From: Caenorhabditis remanei
Lineage: Eukaryota; Nematoda; Chromadorea; Rhabditida; Rhabditidae
Assembly: GCF_010183535.1 (NCBI RefSeq)
Contig: NC_071330.1
Coordinates: 6,181,717 to 6,245,716, forward strand
Length of the DNA: 64,000 nt
Direction of reading: 5' to 3'
The position numbers and the translations under genes were made by a program. Numbering within the stretch: the first letter of the stretch is position 1; each line of letters begins with the position of its first letter. This document shows positions 61,001-64,000 of the stretch, in pieces. The notes beneath the pieces are model-generated. The model worked only from the letters and a program-made list of their open reading frames with translations, made no database searches and was not told the DNA's origin.

Positions 61001-63323
61001 TGACTAATTCATCATACAAATAAGCGGCTATAACTGTGAAACCTGTAATACAAGAGCACATACTGGCCATAAAACATGAATTACCGTATCACCTGTGATA
61101 GAGACACATCCAGAATTACAAGTTGAACGCAGTATAACTTGGTTCCAAGAAGAGATGTTAAAACGTTTCCAACTGACAAAATATAGTTTGATACAAATGA
61201 AACATTTCATCAGTTGAAAAAAAGTTCATAACTAAGATGCCATTCGAGATAGAGTACTCGCCATAATGAATGCAACACTTGCAGTTTTTTGTGGAAAATG
61301 GTTAACTTTGTGAGTGTGAGACGGCTTCCCTGATGGTATCACAATATCGATTGTTTATGGAGTATACAGATCACAAGTAGAGCTTCATTTTTGTAGTGAC
61401 AACTTTTTTTGAACGAGTACATACTAAGAAGTTACAGACAGTTCTGGATGTGTCTCTATCACGGGTTATACGGTAATTCAAAACCATATGTGTCTCTATT
61501 GCAATTTTCGGTTTCATTCTATTTAAAACGTTTTGGCGTTCACTACTTTTCTCAACTATCTTCCCTTTTTCGACATTTCTTCAACATTCAAGTTTCAATC
61601 CAAGCCGCCGCTTTCAGCGAAAAGTCGCAACGATACTCCGCTATTCCGGTGTTCGCAGTAAATCTTCACCGGCGCCGCTCGAATTATTTTTCAGTAAAAA
61701 CGTTTATTTTTCTTCGATTTTCATGTATTTCTTGGTAATTTTTCAGTTTGTTACATTTCGTTTAAGTGATTGATCAATCTTAATTACTATCCGCTTACTA
61801 CCCGTTGAATAATTACTCAATTATTCGATTCTAGGCTAATCGAGACAACTTGTGATGGCGTCGGACGTCTCAACGCAATATGGAGGATGTTTCCACTATC
61901 GGAGAACAGAAAAGGTTTGTTATCGCATGTATCTGATTATAATTCTATGTAGTTTAACTAATCTTTTACAGAATCTGACGTCTTAACGCCTGAATAAAGC
62001 AACAGGCGCCCGTCATGACTGCCAAACGTTCTCGATGGGAAATTCAGAGACAACGACGACGTTTTTTCACATAAAATAAAGGTATTTTTGATTCTCTATA
62101 AAAGAAAATAAGCGTAGTTATTTAGGGCGAAACATCGTCAAGTGTGCTCATAATCGGGATCGAACGCCTGTCTCCCCCCAAAGGACTTGTTACACTATTC
62201 AACGAAATTCAACAAGCTAAAGAAGAAATCTATGTGAGTAACTATCGGCCTTCGAGCAAATTTTACCTATTTTATTTCAGATTTGGTGAACAATCTTCAC
62301 CAAAAAAGGATTCTTTCGAACGAAAATCAAAACACCGATTACACAATTTTACACTTGGAACGAGGCGATGAGAAGCGAAAGGAAACAAGTCAAATGGAGT
62401 CAAAAGCCAAGAATATTTTAATTTCTATTTTTCTTCTTTCTTCCTGTTTAATTGTATTTTTGTTTTTTCTTATAATAAACAATAATTATTCAACCATGTG
62501 TTCCGAAACTACCGGGGAAAGGGGCCTATTGGGAAAGTGCGCCGGGTGAAAGTTGGTCCGGTGGCGGCTAAACGTTGGTCCGTCGGCTGCTGAACGTTGG
62601 TCCGTCGGCGGCTCGCAACTTCAACCACCGTATGTTCGCCGTTGGGCAACTTGCGCGCCGCCGCCGGTCCGTTTTTGGGACTTAGCGGTTTACCTGTGCA
62701 TGCGGGCACATTCGAAAGTCAATGACCACGTGAATGAAGAGAGACCAGCCGGCTACACCGCCGAAGGCGGGGGAGACAGGCTGGTATTATATATTTTCCC
62801 TATCAGAGATGTTTTCTGACTCACGCATATTCACAATCTCCGAGCTTCTTTTTAGCGTCATCAACTGACATTTTCATTCCGGTGACATTTACGAATTGAC
62901 CATGGTCGTACTGCATATAGATGTCATCATTACCTTTTCTGAAAAACGAAAACTGTTTCAATGATTTCCAGTGTGTTTATCACCTAAAATAGATTTTCGT
63001 TGACAACTCTTTCATTCCACAACTTTCTGGTGCTTTGTAAAAGATTTGAGATTCGAGAGAATACTTTGACAGTACCTCCGAAATGTCCTTCATGTCACTG
63101 GTCCCCTTTTTCATTTGCTCGGCAATCTAAATTAAGAATAACAACCGTTTAGATATAATATTGATTCAGTGGATTTTCCTCATTTTAAACTTACCTGTGT
63201 CATCATGCCATTCACACAGAAGAGAATAAAAACAGGAAGTAAGAGTTCGAAGAGAGTCCATACTTTGCTCCGAGTCGCCAGAATTGCATCTTTTTTCAAT
63301 AGAGCAATTAATTTTACCAGCAT
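55031..63323 (-). CDS. ced-7: Full-length ABCA-type transporter, CED-7-like
   Basis: Minus-strand exons: 63195-63323, 62984-63126, 62825-62938, 60248-60349, 59971-60202, 59809-59928, 59645-59756, 59291-59595, 58980-59274, 58557-58935, 58284-58512, 57871-58189, 57385-57821, 57160-57336, 56860-57113, 56626-56815, 56433-56577, 56250-56386, 56120-56203, 55885-56076, 55777-55842, 55522-55725 and 55031-55477, about 1603 residues with all phases closing. ABCA layout: TM1 after a short N-terminus (RSKVWTLFELLLPVFILF), a large loop, TMD1, NBD1 (GQNGCGKST, LSGGMKRK, VVLLDEPTAGMDP), TMD2, NBD2 (GTNGAGKTTT, CSGGQKRK, CIMMDEPTAGIDP). Such proteins move lipids between membrane leaflets; CED-7 acts in cell-corpse engulfment. 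The ABCA call is firm. ced-7 is inferred from size and chromosome III context; another abt gene is possible. Intron 3 (60350-62824) is 2.5 kb. Confidence 0.85.
60440..60515 (-). repeat. tRNA-like (SINE-like) relic
   Basis: On the minus strand an excellent pol III A box (TGGCCGAGTGG, at 60498-60508) is followed about 44 nt later by a weak B box (GTTCGGTTTTGCC, at 60451-60463), the spacing of a tRNA. The arms do not pair well enough for a functional tRNA. It is probably a decayed tRNA or the head of a tRNA-derived SINE. Confidence 0.35.
60613..60893. repeat. GGCGGCTTAATAACCGGTGAG subrepeats
   Basis: Near-identical copies at 60613-60636, 60833-60852 (shortened) and 60870-60893, with a related copy around 60563-60592, separated by non-repeated AT-rich DNA. 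GC-rich and Y/R-balanced, unlike the surrounding intron. Confidence 0.75.
61078..61479. repeat. Inverted repeat pair of about 39 nt, 402 bp overall
   Basis: GAATTACCGTATCACCTGTG and the following bases (61078-61115) are repeated inverted, with a few mismatches, at 61441-61479. The spacer is about 325 bp without coding sequence. A small foldback or MITE nested in the larger intron insertion is the simplest reading. Confidence 0.7.
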
Positions 63324-63677
63324 TTTGATTCAATTGAAGTTGTTTCTCCAAACTGAACACCTGTGGTTGTTCAGATGACCTGACCGATAAGCCTACTGCT
63401 CTCCGGCACCAATTAAAGTGAGGAAATTACATGACCCGGTCAAGAATAGAAGTGGTAAAAAGACCCACGTGAATTGTTTTTTTTAAATCTTGATAATACC
63501 AGACGGATAAAAAATCAGTGTCCAAAGTTATTGAAATTTGTCCATATCACTCAGCCTAATTTTGCACAAATATAATAAATATGAGCTATTCAGCTATTCT
63601 TTGAATATTGAACAGAAAAAATTCAAAAGAAGTTTGATTTATTAAAATAGAACAAACGAGTAGAAGTACATATTAGT
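63324..63677. other. Spacer upstream of the ABC transporter
   Basis: 354 bp between two minus-strand genes. No coding sequence seen; too long for a typical operon junction, though not excluded. Confidence 0.5.
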
Positions 63678-64000
63678 TCAAGAAGTACCTGAAGAAGTCT
63701 TCTTTCCCTTCTTCTTCTTCTTTTTTCCTTTAGTTCCAGTTGTTCCAGATGTTCCAGATGTTCCAGACGTTCCAGACGATCCACTAGTTGTTCCACTCTC
63801 CATATCAAACCCTCCACCAGCTCCACCGGGACCAATTTGAGCAGCAGCTTCTTTCTTTTTCTTATTTCTTAAATAGAAAAATACACCTCCGGCAGAACTG
63901 CAAACAAGAAACACGATAATGATAGCAATGACAACGTAAGCGTAGGACGGCGAAATTTCAGTTGTAGTTGGTGGTGGACCAGTTGTTGCAGGAGGAAGTG
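63678..64000 (-). CDS. C-terminus of a single-pass membrane protein (partial)
   Basis: The minus-strand frame is open from the window edge to a TGA at 63678-63680. Visible order: Pro/Thr-rich mucin-like ectodomain end (PPATTGPPPTTTE), one membrane span (YAYVVIAIIIVFLVCSSAGGVFFY), a basic stop-transfer (RNKKKKE), a Gly-rich linker, a GTSGTSGTSGTTG repeat and a lysine-rich C-terminus (KGKKKKKKGKK). This suggests a type I surface protein with a short unstructured cytoplasmic tail. The family cannot be named from this fragment. Confidence 0.75.
   Translation of the reverse strand, partial: LPPATTGPPPTTTEISPSYAYVVIAIIIVFLVCSSAGGVFFYLRNKKKKEAAAQIGPGGAGGGFDMESGTTSGSSGTSGTSGTSGTTGTKGKKKKKKGKKTSSGTS

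Larger units (their letters stand above)
60508..62698. mobile_element. Putative 2.2-kb element with 26-nt inverted ends in an ABC gene intron
   Basis: The 26 nt at 60508-60533 (starting CACAGGTAAACCGC) recurs perfectly inverted at 62673-62698. Inside each end lie GC-rich subrepeats: GGCGGCTTAATAACCGGTGAG copies at 60613-60893, and GGCGGCTAAACGTTGGTCCGT-type copies at 62560-62610. This layout of short terminal repeats plus subterminal repeats resembles a non-autonomous DNA transposon. No transposase seen. The possible 2-bp flank repeat (CA) is not persuasive. Alternatively these are two separate inverted copies of one dispersed repeat. Confidence 0.5.

Noticed and set aside
62148..62170. Second GTTCGATCCC-like motif on the minus strand
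   Set aside because: Isolated; the surrounding sequence does not fold as a tRNA.

Overview
This is nuclear DNA of a Caenorhabditis nematode, most likely a relative of C. elegans rather than C. elegans itself. The evidence is many short introns (42-60 nt) with TTTTCAG-type acceptors, AT-rich spacers, nematode-specific families (srx chemoreceptor, transthyretin-like, lipase class 3 arrays) and clear orthologues of genes that in C. elegans lie on chromosome III (fozi-1, cpb-1, ttr-5, ufc-1, elo-4, emb-9, probably ced-7). I built the gene models by hand from ORFs and splice signals. The reading phase closes across every junction I propose, and the emb-9 model totals exactly 1759 codons before the stop.

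Layout. 1-3867: non-coding sequence upstream of fozi-1, with a 27-nt duplicated motif. 3868-6733 (+): fozi-1, a C2H2 zinc finger plus FH2 regulator. 7273-7998 (-): a small unrecognised protein. 10669-14207 (+): an unrecognised four-span membrane protein. 15133-16905 (-): an srx-type receptor. 16906-23724: a gene-poor 6.8 kb stretch holding a 203-bp inverted-repeat element with a 6-bp target duplication. 23725-36309 (+): four secreted class 3 lipase genes, interrupted by cpb-1, a germline CPEB translational regulator. 36412-39099 (-): a small basic protein and a protein with a CEP104-type zinc-finger array. 40219-42035 (+): ttr-5 and ufc-1. 42168-43184 (-): elo-4. 45594-52260 (-): emb-9, alpha-1 type IV collagen. 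55031-63323 (-): a full-length ABCA transporter (ced-7-like), whose third intron is swollen by repeats. 63678-64000 (-): the C-terminus of a single-pass membrane protein running off the window.

These genes are neighbours rather than one pathway. The clearest local system is the lipase array. All four copies keep the signal-peptide and GxSxG architecture. Each has a GATA-type TGATAA/TTATCA site 80-115 bp upstream of its ATG, and the two middle genes also share a 20-nt proximal promoter block, which suggests common gut expression. The least ordinary DNA is intron 3 of the ABC transporter: perfect 26-nt inverted repeats about 2.2 kb apart enclose GC-rich subrepeats, another inverted repeat and exon-like sequence on the opposite strand, and abut a tRNA-like box.
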